42,624 nt of DNA from Bermanella sp. (GTDB lineage: Bacteria; Pseudomonadota; Gammaproteobacteria; Pseudomonadales; Oceanobacteraceae). A program made the translations under genes and the position numbers. The stretch is taken from NCBI GenBank assembly GCA_029938135.1, contig JAPYOO010000012.1, positions 1-42,624 on the forward strand, read 5' to 3'. The notes beneath the pieces are model-generated. The model was given only the letters and a program-made list of their open reading frames with translations. It was not told the origin of the DNA and made no database searches. Of this stretch, positions 27,460-34,947 are shown piece after piece. Every line of letters begins with the position of its first letter. Within the stretch, counting starts at the first letter, position 1.

Positions 27460-28725
27460 TTACCTAGTATGAGTGATCTTGGCACTGGCAATCGTGTTGG
27501 TATGCACTTTAAGCACTTCTATTTGGTAGTTTCCAATTTTTAAACACACGCTGTTGTCTGGAATGGCTTCTAAGCTTTCAATAATTAAGCCACTGAACGT
27601 TTTTGGCCCTTGTATGGGTAGGGCGTAGTTAAGGGCTTTATTTAATTCACGAATGGTGGTGGTGCCATCGATAATAAAGCTGCCGTCTGCTTGAGGCGTA
27701 ATGTCTTGGCTAGTAGTGGACACATCAGTGGTGAAATCTCCTACTATCTCTTCTAAAATATCTTCTAAGGTGGCGATACCTTGTACCTCACCATATTCGT
27801 CTACTACGATAGCGATGCGACGTTGCTGACTTTGAAAGTGGAACAGCTGATTGTGTAGCTGAGCCGTTTCGGGAATAAAATAAGGCTCGCGGGTAATTTG
27901 CATCAGTTCGGCCTTGTTAAATGCTTCCTGGGCCAACACTTTAACCACGTTGCGCATGTGCAAAATACCAATCACATTATTAATATTGCCTTTCCAAACG
28001 GGTAAGCGGGTGTGCTGCGAGTTTCGCAATTGGTGTTCAATATCTCGCAAGTTGTCGTCTAGGTCTATGCCTGCAATTTCGTTACGCGGCACCATAATGT
28101 CGTTCACGCGCACGGTTTCTAAATCCAAAATGGATAACAACATTTTTTGGCGACGCTCAGGAATAACGGCTCCGGCTTCATGAACCAAAGTTCGAAACTC
28201 TTCCGTACTTAATAAGTCCTTGTCGCCCTGATCTATGTCTAGGCGACTAAGGCGAATAATAAAGTTGGCAATGATGTTTACTACCCATACAAACGGCATC
28301 AGCAACCATAATAGCGGCATTAACAAATAGCTGGCAGGGAAGGCAATTTTTTCAGGGTGATTGGCCGCAATGGTTTTAGGGGTCACTTCAGAAAAAATTA
28401 AGATCACTAACGTTAATAGAATGGTGGCTATAGACACACCAAACTCAGGATTATCAGCCCAAATTCGCTGAGCAATAAGTGTCGCAATAGAAGCCGCGGC
28501 AATATTAACGAAGTTATTGCCAATGAGGATAACGCCAATAAGGCGGTCGGGACGCATTAGTAGCTTACTGGCGCGTTTTGCACCTCTATGCCCCTGCTTT
28601 GACATATGACGTAGACGATAGCGGTTAAGCGACATCATGCCGGTTTCAGAGCTGGAAAAAAAAGCAGAAAGAATTATCAGTAAAAACAGTGCTGAATACA
28701 GTACGCTGAGGGGGATCTCGCTCAC
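27460..28725 (-). CDS. corB: CNNM/CorC-family membrane protein (CorB/YfjD)
   Basis: 421 residues. DUF21 transmembrane domain with about four segments in the first ~150 residues (including the FFSSSETGMMSLNRYRLRHM motif), then two CBS domains (~205-325) and a C-terminal CorC_HlyC transporter-associated domain (~340-415). The family is linked to magnesium/cobalt export or homeostasis. GTG start at 28725. Its position beside ypjD and ffh is the same as in E. coli, which supports the name. Confidence 0.88.
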   Translation of the reverse strand: MSEIPLSVLYSALFLLIILSAFFSSSETGMMSLNRYRLRHMSKQGHRGAKRASKLLMRPDRLIGVILIGNNFVNIAAASIATLIAQRIWADNPEFGVSIATILLTLVILIFSEVTPKTIAANHPEKIAFPASYLLMPLLWLLMPFVWVVNIIANFIIRLSRLDIDQGDKDLLSTEEFRTLVHEAGAVIPERRQKMLLSILDLETVRVNDIMVPRNEIAGIDLDDNLRDIEHQLRNSQHTRLPVWKGNINNVIGILHMRNVVKVLAQEAFNKAELMQITREPYFIPETAQLHNQLFHFQSQQRRIAIVVDEYGEVQGIATLEDILEEIVGDFTTDVSTTSQDITPQADGSFIIDGTTTIRELNKALNYALPIQGPKTFSGLIIESLEAIPDNSVCLKIGNYQIEVLKVHTNTIASAKITHTR

Positions 28726-28838
28726 AAAAGGGGCCTAGAGACTAAAAGTGCCCTAAGCCTAAACCTTTTCAAGCATGATTTCTAATGTTTGTTTGCCCCT
28801 GGCCCACCAAGGAAGGGGGCCGGGTTGAAAGAAAGGGC

Positions 28839-29639
28839 TTAAACCTTGTGCAATATGATTTCTAAAACCAACTTGCTGCCAAAATAGGCCAGTATTAAAA
28901 AACTAATGCCCACTAATGTCCATTTTGAGGCCACATTTCCACGCCAGCCAAAGCGCCAATGAGCAAATACCAAGAAACTTAAAATCCCCCATGCCACTAA
29001 TGTAAATACGGTTTTATGTACAAGGTGCTGGGCGAAAATATTGTCTAGAAAGATGAACCCCGACGCGATGGCTAAGGTTAAAATGGCCGTGCCTACGCTT
29101 AGCATTTCAAACAATAAGCGATCCATGGTTTGCAGTGGCGGTAAAATACGCATGATGCCCGACAGGTGCTTTTGCTTAAGCTGGCGGTTTTGCACCAGTA
29201 ACATCACCGCTTGAAAAGCCGCGATGGTTAATATGCTGTACGCAATTATAGACAATACAATATGGGCGGTGACGCCAGCACTCCATTGAGACGGCACGTT
29301 TGTCGTAGAGGGTGCCAAGAGATTAAGCAGCAGTAATAACGCGGCCATGGGAAAAATGCCCAAGAACAAATTCTCTAAGGGCTTTTTAATGGCACTGGTG
29401 ATAATAAGAGCGCTGATCACAAGCGCAATTAATGAGCCCACACTAAAGAAGCTAAATACTTGCGCCCCAGACTGAATCACCGGTAAAAACCAACTAACCC
29501 CATGAAAAAGGGTGGCAATAGCGCCCATATATAGAACGTCGGCACGACGAGTAGCGTCAGAAGCGTAAATCACCGATATTTGGCGATAGGTACTAAATAG
29601 GTATAAAAGTATGGCGATAATTGCCAACAGCTGGGCCAT
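28839..29639 (-). CDS. ypjD: YpjD-type cytochrome c assembly (CcsA/CcmC-like) membrane protein
   Basis: 266 residues, about eight hydrophobic segments across the whole length. Conserved family pieces include LFHGVSWFLP, AHIVLSIIAYSILTIAAFQA, RLLFEMLSVG and HKTVFTLVAWGILSFL with His residues that in relatives bind haem. The family fold is that of CcsA/CcmC; the true role of YpjD is unsettled. Divergent from ffh with a 145-base shared promoter region, as in many gammaproteobacteria. Confidence 0.88.
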   Translation of the reverse strand: MAQLLAIIAILLYLFSTYRQISVIYASDATRRADVLYMGAIATLFHGVSWFLPVIQSGAQVFSFFSVGSLIALVISALIITSAIKKPLENLFLGIFPMAALLLLLNLLAPSTTNVPSQWSAGVTAHIVLSIIAYSILTIAAFQAVMLLVQNRQLKQKHLSGIMRILPPLQTMDRLLFEMLSVGTAILTLAIASGFIFLDNIFAQHLVHKTVFTLVAWGILSFLVFAHWRFGWRGNVASKWTLVGISFLILAYFGSKLVLEIILHKV

Positions 29640-29724
29640 GTTGATGGGGAATTCCTACTCTGCACGGTGTTTTTATGATGGAAGTGTTTATTTGTGTATT
29701 AATCACCCGACTTATGAGTGAGTT

Positions 29725-29763
29725 ATTGTGCACTTCCCTATATAATGCTGCTCAATTGTGCAC
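29725..29763. promoter_or_regulatory. ffh promoter region: consensus -10 between two ATTGTGCAC repeats
   Basis: A perfect TATAAT is at 29741-29746. It lies between two identical 9-base direct repeats, ATTGTGCAC at 29725-29733 and 29755-29763 (30 bases apart, about three helical turns). No good -35 at 16-18 bases is visible. The repeats could be operator half-sites or chance. Confidence 0.4.
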
Positions 29764-29784
29764 ATTGTGGCGACGGATGTATAG

Positions 29785-31209
29785 ATGTTTGAGAACCTTC
29801 AAGACCGCTTGACCGGCGCTTTGCGCTCAATGAGCGGCAAAGCAAAAATTACAGAAGATAATGTTAAGGCTACCCTGCGCGAAGTTCGCATGGCCTTACT
29901 AGAGGCTGATGTAGCCCTGCCTGTGGTGAAAGCCTTTGTAAATCAGGTGAAAGAGCGCGCTGTGGGCAGTGAGGTTTTAAATAGCCTTAGCCCAGGCCAA
30001 GCCTTCCTAAAAATTGTACACAGCGAATTGCAAAGTGTGATGGGTGAGGCCAACGAAGGCCTAGACCTAGCCGCTAAGCCGCCGGCCATTATTCTTATGG
30101 CCGGTTTGCAAGGTGCAGGTAAAACCACCACCGTGGCAAAACTTGCTTTGTATTTGCAAGAGCGCGAAAAGAAAAAAGTAATGGTGGTAAGCGCCGACGT
30201 ATATCGTCCGGCCGCGATCAAGCAGCTAGAAACCCTAGCCAAAGAGGTGGGTGCGCAGTTCTTCCCATCTGATATATCCCAAAAGCCGGTAGACATTGCC
30301 CGCGCCGCTATTAAAGAAGCCAAAACGCAATTCGCTGATGTATTGATCGTTGATACCGCGGGCCGTTTAGCCATTGATGACGCCATGATGGCCGAAATTC
30401 AGCAGCTACATAAAGTGATTGATCCAGTAGAAACCTTGTTTGTGGTTGATGCCATGACAGGTCAGGATGCGGCCAATACCGCTAAGGCATTTAATGAAGC
30501 CTTACCGTTAACCGGTGTGATCCTAACAAAAGCCGATGGTGATGCACGTGGTGGTGCGGCCCTTTCGGTTCGTCACATTACTGGCAAGCCCCTTAAGTTT
30601 ATGGGTATGGGCGAGAAAATCGATGCCCTTGAGCCTTTCCACCCCGACCGTGTAGCGTCACGAATTCTAGATATGGGCGACGTAATGTCGTTGATCGAAG
30701 AAGTTGAACGCAAGGTCGATAAGAAAAAAGCCGAAAAACTTGCCAAGAAAATGCAAAAAGGCAAAGGCTTTGATCTAGAAGATTTCCGTGACCAGCTGCT
30801 GCAAATGAAAAATATGGGCGGCTTAATGGGCATGATGGATAAGCTTCCAGGCATGGGTAAAATGGGCGCGCAAGCGGGCCAAATGGATGTAGCCGAAAAA
30901 CAAATGGGTCAAACCGAAGCGGTTATTAATTCAATGACGCCAATGGAGCGTCGCTTCCCAGATAAAATTAACGGCAGCCGTAAAAAGCGTATCGCCGCGG
31001 GTTCTGGAACCAACATCCAAGAAATTAACCGCGTGCTTAAGCAACATAAGCAAATGCAAAAAATGATGAAAAAAATGTCGGGTAAAGGCGGCATGCGTAA
31101 AATGATGGGCGCTATGCAAGGCATGGGTGGTCAAGGCGGCCCAGGCGGAATGCCAGGCGGCGGTATGCCACCAGGTATGGGTGGCGGTGGCGGCTTTCCC
31201 AAGTTTTAA
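29785..31209 (+). CDS. ffh: signal recognition particle protein Ffh
   Basis: 474 residues, SRP54 GTPase. N domain ~1-90; G domain with P-loop GLQGAGKTT (~107-115), DTAGR and TKADGDARGG; Met-rich M domain from ~330, including the RNA-binding SGT/RxxxGSG-like region (KRIAAGSGTNIQEIN). The tail is Gly/Pro/Met-rich. With 4.5S RNA it delivers nascent membrane proteins to FtsY. Followed by a strong terminator; beyond it lies the accessory region described below. Confidence 0.97.
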   Translation: MFENLQDRLTGALRSMSGKAKITEDNVKATLREVRMALLEADVALPVVKAFVNQVKERAVGSEVLNSLSPGQAFLKIVHSELQSVMGEANEGLDLAAKPPAIILMAGLQGAGKTTTVAKLALYLQEREKKKVMVVSADVYRPAAIKQLETLAKEVGAQFFPSDISQKPVDIARAAIKEAKTQFADVLIVDTAGRLAIDDAMMAEIQQLHKVIDPVETLFVVDAMTGQDAANTAKAFNEALPLTGVILTKADGDARGGAALSVRHITGKPLKFMGMGEKIDALEPFHPDRVASRILDMGDVMSLIEEVERKVDKKKAEKLAKKMQKGKGFDLEDFRDQLLQMKNMGGLMGMMDKLPGMGKMGAQAGQMDVAEKQMGQTEAVINSMTPMERRFPDKINGSRKKRIAAGSGTNIQEINRVLKQHKQMQKMMKKMSGKGGMRKMMGAMQGMGGQGGPGGMPGGGMPPGMGGGGGFPKF

Positions 31210-31235
31210 GTAAAAGATTAAAGAATGCAAAATTG

Positions 31236-31260
31236 AACCGGGCCTAGCCCGGTTTTTTTA
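31236..31260 (+). terminator. intrinsic terminator of ffh
   Basis: 8-bp stem AACCGGGC / GCCCGGTT, loop CT/A, followed by a run of seven T. Confidence 0.92.
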
Positions 31261-31283
31261 TGTTCAGGATGAACGGCAGATTT

Positions 31284-31391
31284 TTGCTCCATGCAAAATC
31301 GGCATTTCCCACATCCATGTGGGTCGTATAGCGCGGTGGCAGGGTCGTGACAGGGATGTCACTTATCAGGACAATGCATGGAGCAATTGTC
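31284..31391. repeat. multi-hairpin palindromic intergenic element
   Basis: An outer perfect 12-bp inverted repeat (TTGCTCCATGCA at 31284-31295, complement at 31375-31386) encloses CCCACAT/ATGTGGG (31308-31323) and GTGACA/TGTCAC (31347-31362); a further hairpin GACAAT/ATTGTC covers 31370-31391. The pattern resembles cloverleaf-like intergenic palindromes seen in marine gammaproteobacteria. A diverged copy of the flank TGTTCAGGATGAACGGCAG (31261) recurs at 31411. Confidence 0.65.
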
Positions 31392-31483
31392 TAATGGCAA
31401 AGAGCGTATATGTTCAAGATAAAAGGCAGGTTTCTCCAGTCATGGAATAGACCCCTAATATACGATCCAGTTATTTAATTCTT

Positions 31484-31510
31484 TCGTAGGAGTCGAGCTC
31501 GCTCGCGAAC
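31484..31510. repeat. REP-like palindromic sequence
   Basis: GTAGGAGTCGAGCTCGCTCG with imperfect dyad symmetry resembles the pseudomonad REP core (GGAGCGGGCTTGCTCGCGA). One copy only is present in the window. Confidence 0.4.
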
Positions 31511-31571
31511 TCAAAGGCCCAATTCAAAACTAAGCTCTTTGATAGTGAATACCTCTAATGGTGAGTAAATC

Positions 31572-31644
31572 TCAGTTAAACCCACCATTCACCAGCCCCG
31601 CTGCGTCCATGCGACAAAGGCTGATGAATGGCAGGCTTAACTGA
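31572..31644 (-). other. 26-bp imperfect inverted repeat, structured-RNA candidate
   Basis: Arms 31572-31597 and 31619-31644 with a 21-base loop. Of 26 positions 22 are Watson-Crick; all four mismatches are A/C on the + strand, hence G-U wobbles on a minus-strand RNA, which would form an unbroken 26-bp stem. Confidence 0.5.
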
Positions 31645-31791
31645 TCTTGGCAGAAGCTTGTGATTCCGCTTTATAAGGACATCTGCAAAAGACGAAGCCG
31701 GAAATAGTCGTTTATTTTAGGTTGTCGGTACGCATATCCTGTATTTGAGGCCACAGCTGAAGGCTTCGTATTTAGAGGGCTGTAGGAATGT

Positions 31792-31965
31792 ATGCACAAG
31801 GCTGTAGAGTTATGCGGCTTTGACCGTGGTTATCAATTGTTTTTTGAAAATGAGGTGTTATGGTTGTGCCAATTAATATTAAAAAGTAATGAAGCGGCGA
31901 TGGAAATGCTGTGTAAGTGTTTGAGCGTAAAGGGAAAATACGTACCCGCCCAATGCCGCATATAA
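31792..31965 (+). CDS. small unknown protein, possible decayed cassette gene
   Basis: 57-codon frame from ATG 31792 to TAA 31963-31965, with AGGA just upstream at a short distance. The product begins MHKAVELCGFDRGYQLFFEN, has a hydrophobic middle and four Cys. I recognise no family. It lies mostly between a perfect 13-bp inverted repeat (31808-31820 and 31982-31994). The stop is followed by GCATAAC-TGAACT-GTTATGG, which could be an attC site reduced to its outer boxes. Confidence 0.35.
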   Translation: MHKAVELCGFDRGYQLFFENEVLWLCQLILKSNEAAMEMLCKCLSVKGKYVPAQCRI

Positions 31966-31987
31966 ATTCTTATCAGCACTCAAGCCG

Positions 31988-32006
31988 CATAACTGAACTG
32001 TTATGG
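31988..32006 (+). other. possible collapsed attC remnant (R''-R' only)
   Basis: GCATAAC and GTTATGG separated by only six bases, directly before the first clear cassette. These look like the outer boxes of an attC site that lost its core, but could be a plain short hairpin. Confidence 0.35.
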
Positions 32007-32025
32007 ATCATAAAAAGGAAAATTA

Positions 32026-32559
32026 ATGCATATTATAATTGGAATTATCACAGCCATCGCTGGCTTTTTTTGGGCATTACATAGCTTGCAAAACGCTGGT
32101 GTGGATCTTAATGCCTTTAACCCATTTACTTGGGCTCGTCGAAGAAAGTGGGAAAAACAATTAGGAACTAAGCCGCGACATACACTTACCAACTCAATGG
32201 ATGCAGCTGCACTTTTAGTTGTGGCAATTTCAAAGCAAGATGGTGAGATTACTAGAGAAACAAAACTTGAAGTATTATCCATTTTTGAATCTGAATTTGG
32301 CGTATCTAGAAGTAAAGCAATCGAAATGTTTTCTTCTTCAACATATCTGCTTAATGATGTTGTTGATATGATCTCTGAGGTTAAACCAGTATTAGAACCT
32401 AGTAAAAGCGAATTTCAGGTAAGTCATACGAATAAATTGGTAAAAATGCTAATTAAAGTAGCAAATATTGAAACTGGTATTTCTATAAACCAAGATAAAA
32501 TAATTCAAGGAGTAAAGGAAACCTTACTAATTACAGAGAAGAAGGCTTCGAACTGGTAA
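32026..32559 (+). CDS. cassette gene: membrane-anchored TerB-like protein
   Basis: 177 residues. One N-terminal hydrophobic segment (~2-19) is followed by a basic linker (FTWARRRKWEKQ) and a helical domain starting at SMDAAALLVVAISKQDGEIT, typical of TerB/TerB-like proteins, where the acidic DGE loop can bind metal. TerB-like domains occur in tellurite-resistance and stress or defence-associated proteins; function here is unknown. Ribosome site AAAAAGGAAAATTA precedes ATG. The stop lies one base before the attC R'' region. Confidence 0.65.
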   Translation: MHIIIGIITAIAGFFWALHSLQNAGVDLNAFNPFTWARRRKWEKQLGTKPRHTLTNSMDAAALLVVAISKQDGEITRETKLEVLSIFESEFGVSRSKAIEMFSSSTYLLNDVVDMISEVKPVLEPSKSEFQVSHTNKLVKMLIKVANIETGISINQDKIIQGVKETLLITEKKASNW

Positions 32560-32662
32560 GCCATAACAAACGCATCATGATCGCAGCCTTTGGCTGCTGG
32601 GACGGTTTACACTTCGTTCGTTCCTCGCTGCGTTTCAACCGCCCCATATGCAGGCGTTATGC
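32560..32662 (+). other. integron attC site 1
   Basis: R'' CCATAAC with L'' AACGC at the left, L'/R' GCGTTATGC at the right (cut point G/TT at 32656). The arms fold: CTGC-TGGG-CGGTT on the left pairs with AACCG-CCCA-GCAG on the right with small bulges. Length 103 and boxes are close to Vibrio-type VCR sites. Confidence 0.85.
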
Positions 32663-32678
32663 ATAAAAATGATGATTA

Positions 32679-33223
32679 ATGGCCCCGCTTACGCCTCAAC
32701 TTGAATTAGCAATAAAAGACGAGTTAGGAACGGCTGAAATACTTAAATGGACTGAGCAGCCAATACCTTATAATACGATGGTTACTGCTTTTAGTTTATG
32801 GTTTATTGCTGTTCCATGGAGTGCTTTTTCTTACTTTTGGATTCAGGCTGCAATTGAAGAAGCAGAGCTAGGTAGTTTTTTCCTTACTTTGGTCTGCCTT
32901 TTTTTATTGTAGGGATATGTATGCTGCTATCTCCTTTTTGGAGATATTTTGAAGCAACTAGAACTGTATATGCGATAACTAATAAGAGAGCATTTACTCT
33001 TGGAATGGCTAATCGTATTGAAGTTAGAAATTATTTTCCAAATAGTATTGGTAACTTTAAAAAAATTGTTAAAAGTGACGGTGTAGGTGACTTAATTCTA
33101 GGTTTTGAACATTACAAAGATGCGGAAGGAGATAAGCAAATAAAAGAATATGGATTTTTCGCTGTAAATAAAATAAATGAAGTTGAAAAACTTATAGAAA
33201 ATTTAATTGAAATAAATACATAA
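32679..33223 (+). pseudogene. cassette gene: PH-domain-like membrane protein, broken by a one-base frameshift
   Basis: Two overlapping-in-sense frames together encode one ~181-residue protein. The first part (32679-32912) starts MAPLTPQLELAIKDELG and reaches a membrane segment; the frame then breaks at the T6 run 32876-32881. Adding one T there continues as GSFFPYFGLPFFIVGICMLL and then SPFWRYFEATRTVYAITNKRAF, the typical join in bacterial PH-like (bPH_2/YdbT-type) proteins with two N-terminal membrane segments. The rest runs to 33223. It may be a true pseudogene, a sequencing error in a homopolymer, or slippage. The stop codon lies in the next attC R'' box. Confidence 0.65.
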
Positions 33224-33300
33224 CAAAGCAAAGTACATTCGCACAGTAATCTGTGCTGGACTTGCTCATTCTTCGCTCGTCTGTGCTTGCGGCGTTGAGT
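33218..33300 (+). other. integron attC site 2
   Basis: R'' ACATAAC, L'' AAAGC; right side GGC-GTTGAGT fits L' and the R' consensus GTTRRRY (G/TT at 33294). Arms GCACAG (33241-33246) and CTGTGC (33281-33286) pair across the centre. About 83 bases. Confidence 0.7.
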
Positions 33301-33333
33301 AAATTATATCGTCAAATATTAATGAGGTTAACG

Positions 33334-33879
33334 ATGAGAAATGTACTAGTGTGTTTTTTGTTAATAATATTGTCGTTTCAAGCAAGAGCAGAAGTAACTT
33401 CGACGGAGTTATTCAGTATTATTAACGACCGTCTAAGCTATATGAAAGACGTCGCTTTATTCAAAGCACAAAATCATCGCCCTATCGAAGATATTGATCG
33501 AGAAAAAATTGTTATAGATAACGCTAAAATGTCTGCACATAAAAGGGGTCTTGATCCAGTCCATGTCGAAGATTTCTATAAGGCACAAATCTCTGTCGCA
33601 AAGGCAATTCAGTACCGGTATCGCGCAGATTTACTTTCTCAATCCTCTTTTCAAAAGCCAAAAGATCTTCAGAAGGAGGTGCGTCCTGCCTTGCTTCGCT
33701 TAGGTGATCAAATTATTCAGAAAATGATGATGTACATTGAAATCTATGGCTCATTTAAATCAACAAAGTTTGATGAGTTTGATGCAGCCATTACTGTAAA
33801 ATACGTTACAGCTTCTGATAAGCAACTTATATTTAATGCTTTGCAAAAAATTAAACCAATGCCAAAAAAAGTAATTTAA
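33334..33879 (+). CDS. cassette gene: exported gamma-class chorismate mutase
   Basis: 181 residues from ATG 33334, which has GAGG six bases upstream; the frame opens earlier but inside the attC site. Signal peptide ~1-21 (MRNVLVCFLLIILSFQARA). The mature all-helical protein matches periplasmic *AroQ enzymes: INDRLSYMKDVALFK, HRPIEDIDREKIV, HKRGLDPVHVEDFYKAQISVAKAIQYRYRADLL. These contain the Arg and Lys residues that bind the two carboxylates of chorismate. The enzyme converts chorismate to prephenate; exported forms are known from mycobacteria and enterobacteria and their role is unclear. Its TAA lies within the following attC R'' box ATTTAAC. Confidence 0.87.
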   Translation: MRNVLVCFLLIILSFQARAEVTSTELFSIINDRLSYMKDVALFKAQNHRPIEDIDREKIVIDNAKMSAHKRGLDPVHVEDFYKAQISVAKAIQYRYRADLLSQSSFQKPKDLQKEVRPALLRLGDQIIQKMMMYIEIYGSFKSTKFDEFDAAITVKYVTASDKQLIFNALQKIKPMPKKVI

Positions 33880-33967
33880 CAAGTTACTGAGCAGCGAGCT
33901 ATATTCCGTATCTGAAGGCTCCCCCTAAAAGTAGACACCTATAATTAGCATAAGGTAGGTGTTAAAT
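33874..33967 (+). other. attC site 3, disrupted
   Basis: R'' ATTTAAC (33874-33880) and a perfectly complementary R'-like GTTAAAT (33961-33967) bound the segment, but the interior does not fold as an attC. From 33912 it instead looks like an insertion-sequence end (see next entry). Confidence 0.4.
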
Positions 33968-33975
33968 GGCGAAAA
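33912..33975 (+). mobile_element. possible solo end of an IS3-type insertion sequence
   Basis: TGAAGGCTCCCCCTAAAAGT followed by AGACACC, an inverted pair ACACCTA/TAGGTGT (33935-33962), and an ATG 54 bases from the edge, as at the left end of many IS3-family elements. The frame from this ATG (33966-34031) ends after 21 codons and does not look like OrfA. No second end was found, so only a remnant is inferred. Confidence 0.35.
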
Positions 33976-34061
33976 TACTCTGTGAAGAGCGCGTAGTAGA
34001 GCGCACACAAAATCGAATCAATCAGAAATAACCCATACTTAAGAACTTGAGGTTTAAAACG

Positions 34062-34931
34062 ATGAAAAAAAATGCCCTTATTTTGTTAGCAGCTACGGCA
34101 CTATTTCCTGTTGGCGCCAGTGCTGAAAGCAATCAATCCATTGTTCATGGTCAGGTTTCTGATCAGGTTATTGCGAAGCAGCGTGAGATGCTGAAAAAAA
34201 ATACCAAGGTTAAAGGGTTTGGCCCGCAGTCGCCACGTGATATCGACTTAAGCATTGGTAGTAATAGTCGTATATTTAGTGCGGCGCCCGCTTATACACA
34301 GATGAATCTATGTAATATTCATTTTCACAAAAATGCCGAGCATAAGGGTGGCGAGTTTACGCGTTATGCAGGCAATGGTGATGGCCACGGATATCAAAGT
34401 GGTTACCGATATTCAGGTCATTTAACTGCAGAAGAACAAGCACCTGTCGACACAGATATATGCCCAAGCAAACACGGTAGTCTTTTACCGGGGGATACCA
34501 TTGAAGTTCACTACGTTCACTCAACCGCTCAGATTAAACCCGGCCCAACTTTGGGTTCTTGTTTAAGTGACTCGATAAAAAATCCGCAATTGCGCGTAGA
34601 GACTCAAGTCTATGTCTTGGTTAACGACTCAAGTGCACAAGACTTCGGTGAATTGACCAAGCATGATTTGCAAAATGATCTACATCAGGCATCAAACATA
34701 CCTAAAAATACGGGCACGCCTATACAGTACGCAGGCTCCACTACGGGTCCTGGTTACAACGAAAGCGGCTCACCATTCCAGGTAACATGGAGTGTTCGCC
34801 CTAAAGTCGCCAAGGTTAATATTGAGACGGTAGGCGAATGGTGCAAAGGCAATACATTTAATGAAGATCATGCCCATGGAGTGCGAAACCTTGTTACTAA
34901 CCCCGATCTTCTGTCAAAAATTGACGGATAG
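34062..34931 (+). CDS. cassette gene: delta-class carbonic anhydrase-like secreted protein
   Basis: 289 residues from ATG 34062 (TTGAGG ribosome site ten bases upstream). Signal peptide ~1-22 (MKKNALILLAATALFPVGASA). The mature protein carries LCNIHFHKNAEHKGGEF, GDTIEVHYVHS and VNIETVGEWCKGN, the pattern of the delta-class/CA_like carbonic anhydrase family first known from diatoms. His residues in HFH and VHYVH are candidate zinc ligands, and two or more Cys may form a disulfide. It is predicted to hydrate CO2 in the periplasm or outside the cell. It is followed by a short attC. Confidence 0.82.
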   Translation: MKKNALILLAATALFPVGASAESNQSIVHGQVSDQVIAKQREMLKKNTKVKGFGPQSPRDIDLSIGSNSRIFSAAPAYTQMNLCNIHFHKNAEHKGGEFTRYAGNGDGHGYQSGYRYSGHLTAEEQAPVDTDICPSKHGSLLPGDTIEVHYVHSTAQIKPGPTLGSCLSDSIKNPQLRVETQVYVLVNDSSAQDFGELTKHDLQNDLHQASNIPKNTGTPIQYAGSTTGPGYNESGSPFQVTWSVRPKVAKVNIETVGEWCKGNTFNEDHAHGVRNLVTNPDLLSKIDG

Positions 34932-34947
34932 TTTTAACAGCAACAAT

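Noticed and set aside
31572-31644. Inverted repeat with GTTAAAC and GCTTAAC boxes as a further attC site
   Set aside because: The box order is reversed (GTT on the left, AAC on the right), which no attC has on either strand; treated as an RNA-type hairpin.
31260-32000. 4.5S RNA, tmRNA or other housekeeping RNA gene after ffh
   Set aside because: No GGAA/tetraloop SRP core or tRNA-like ends could be recognised; only palindromic elements and one small frame were seen.
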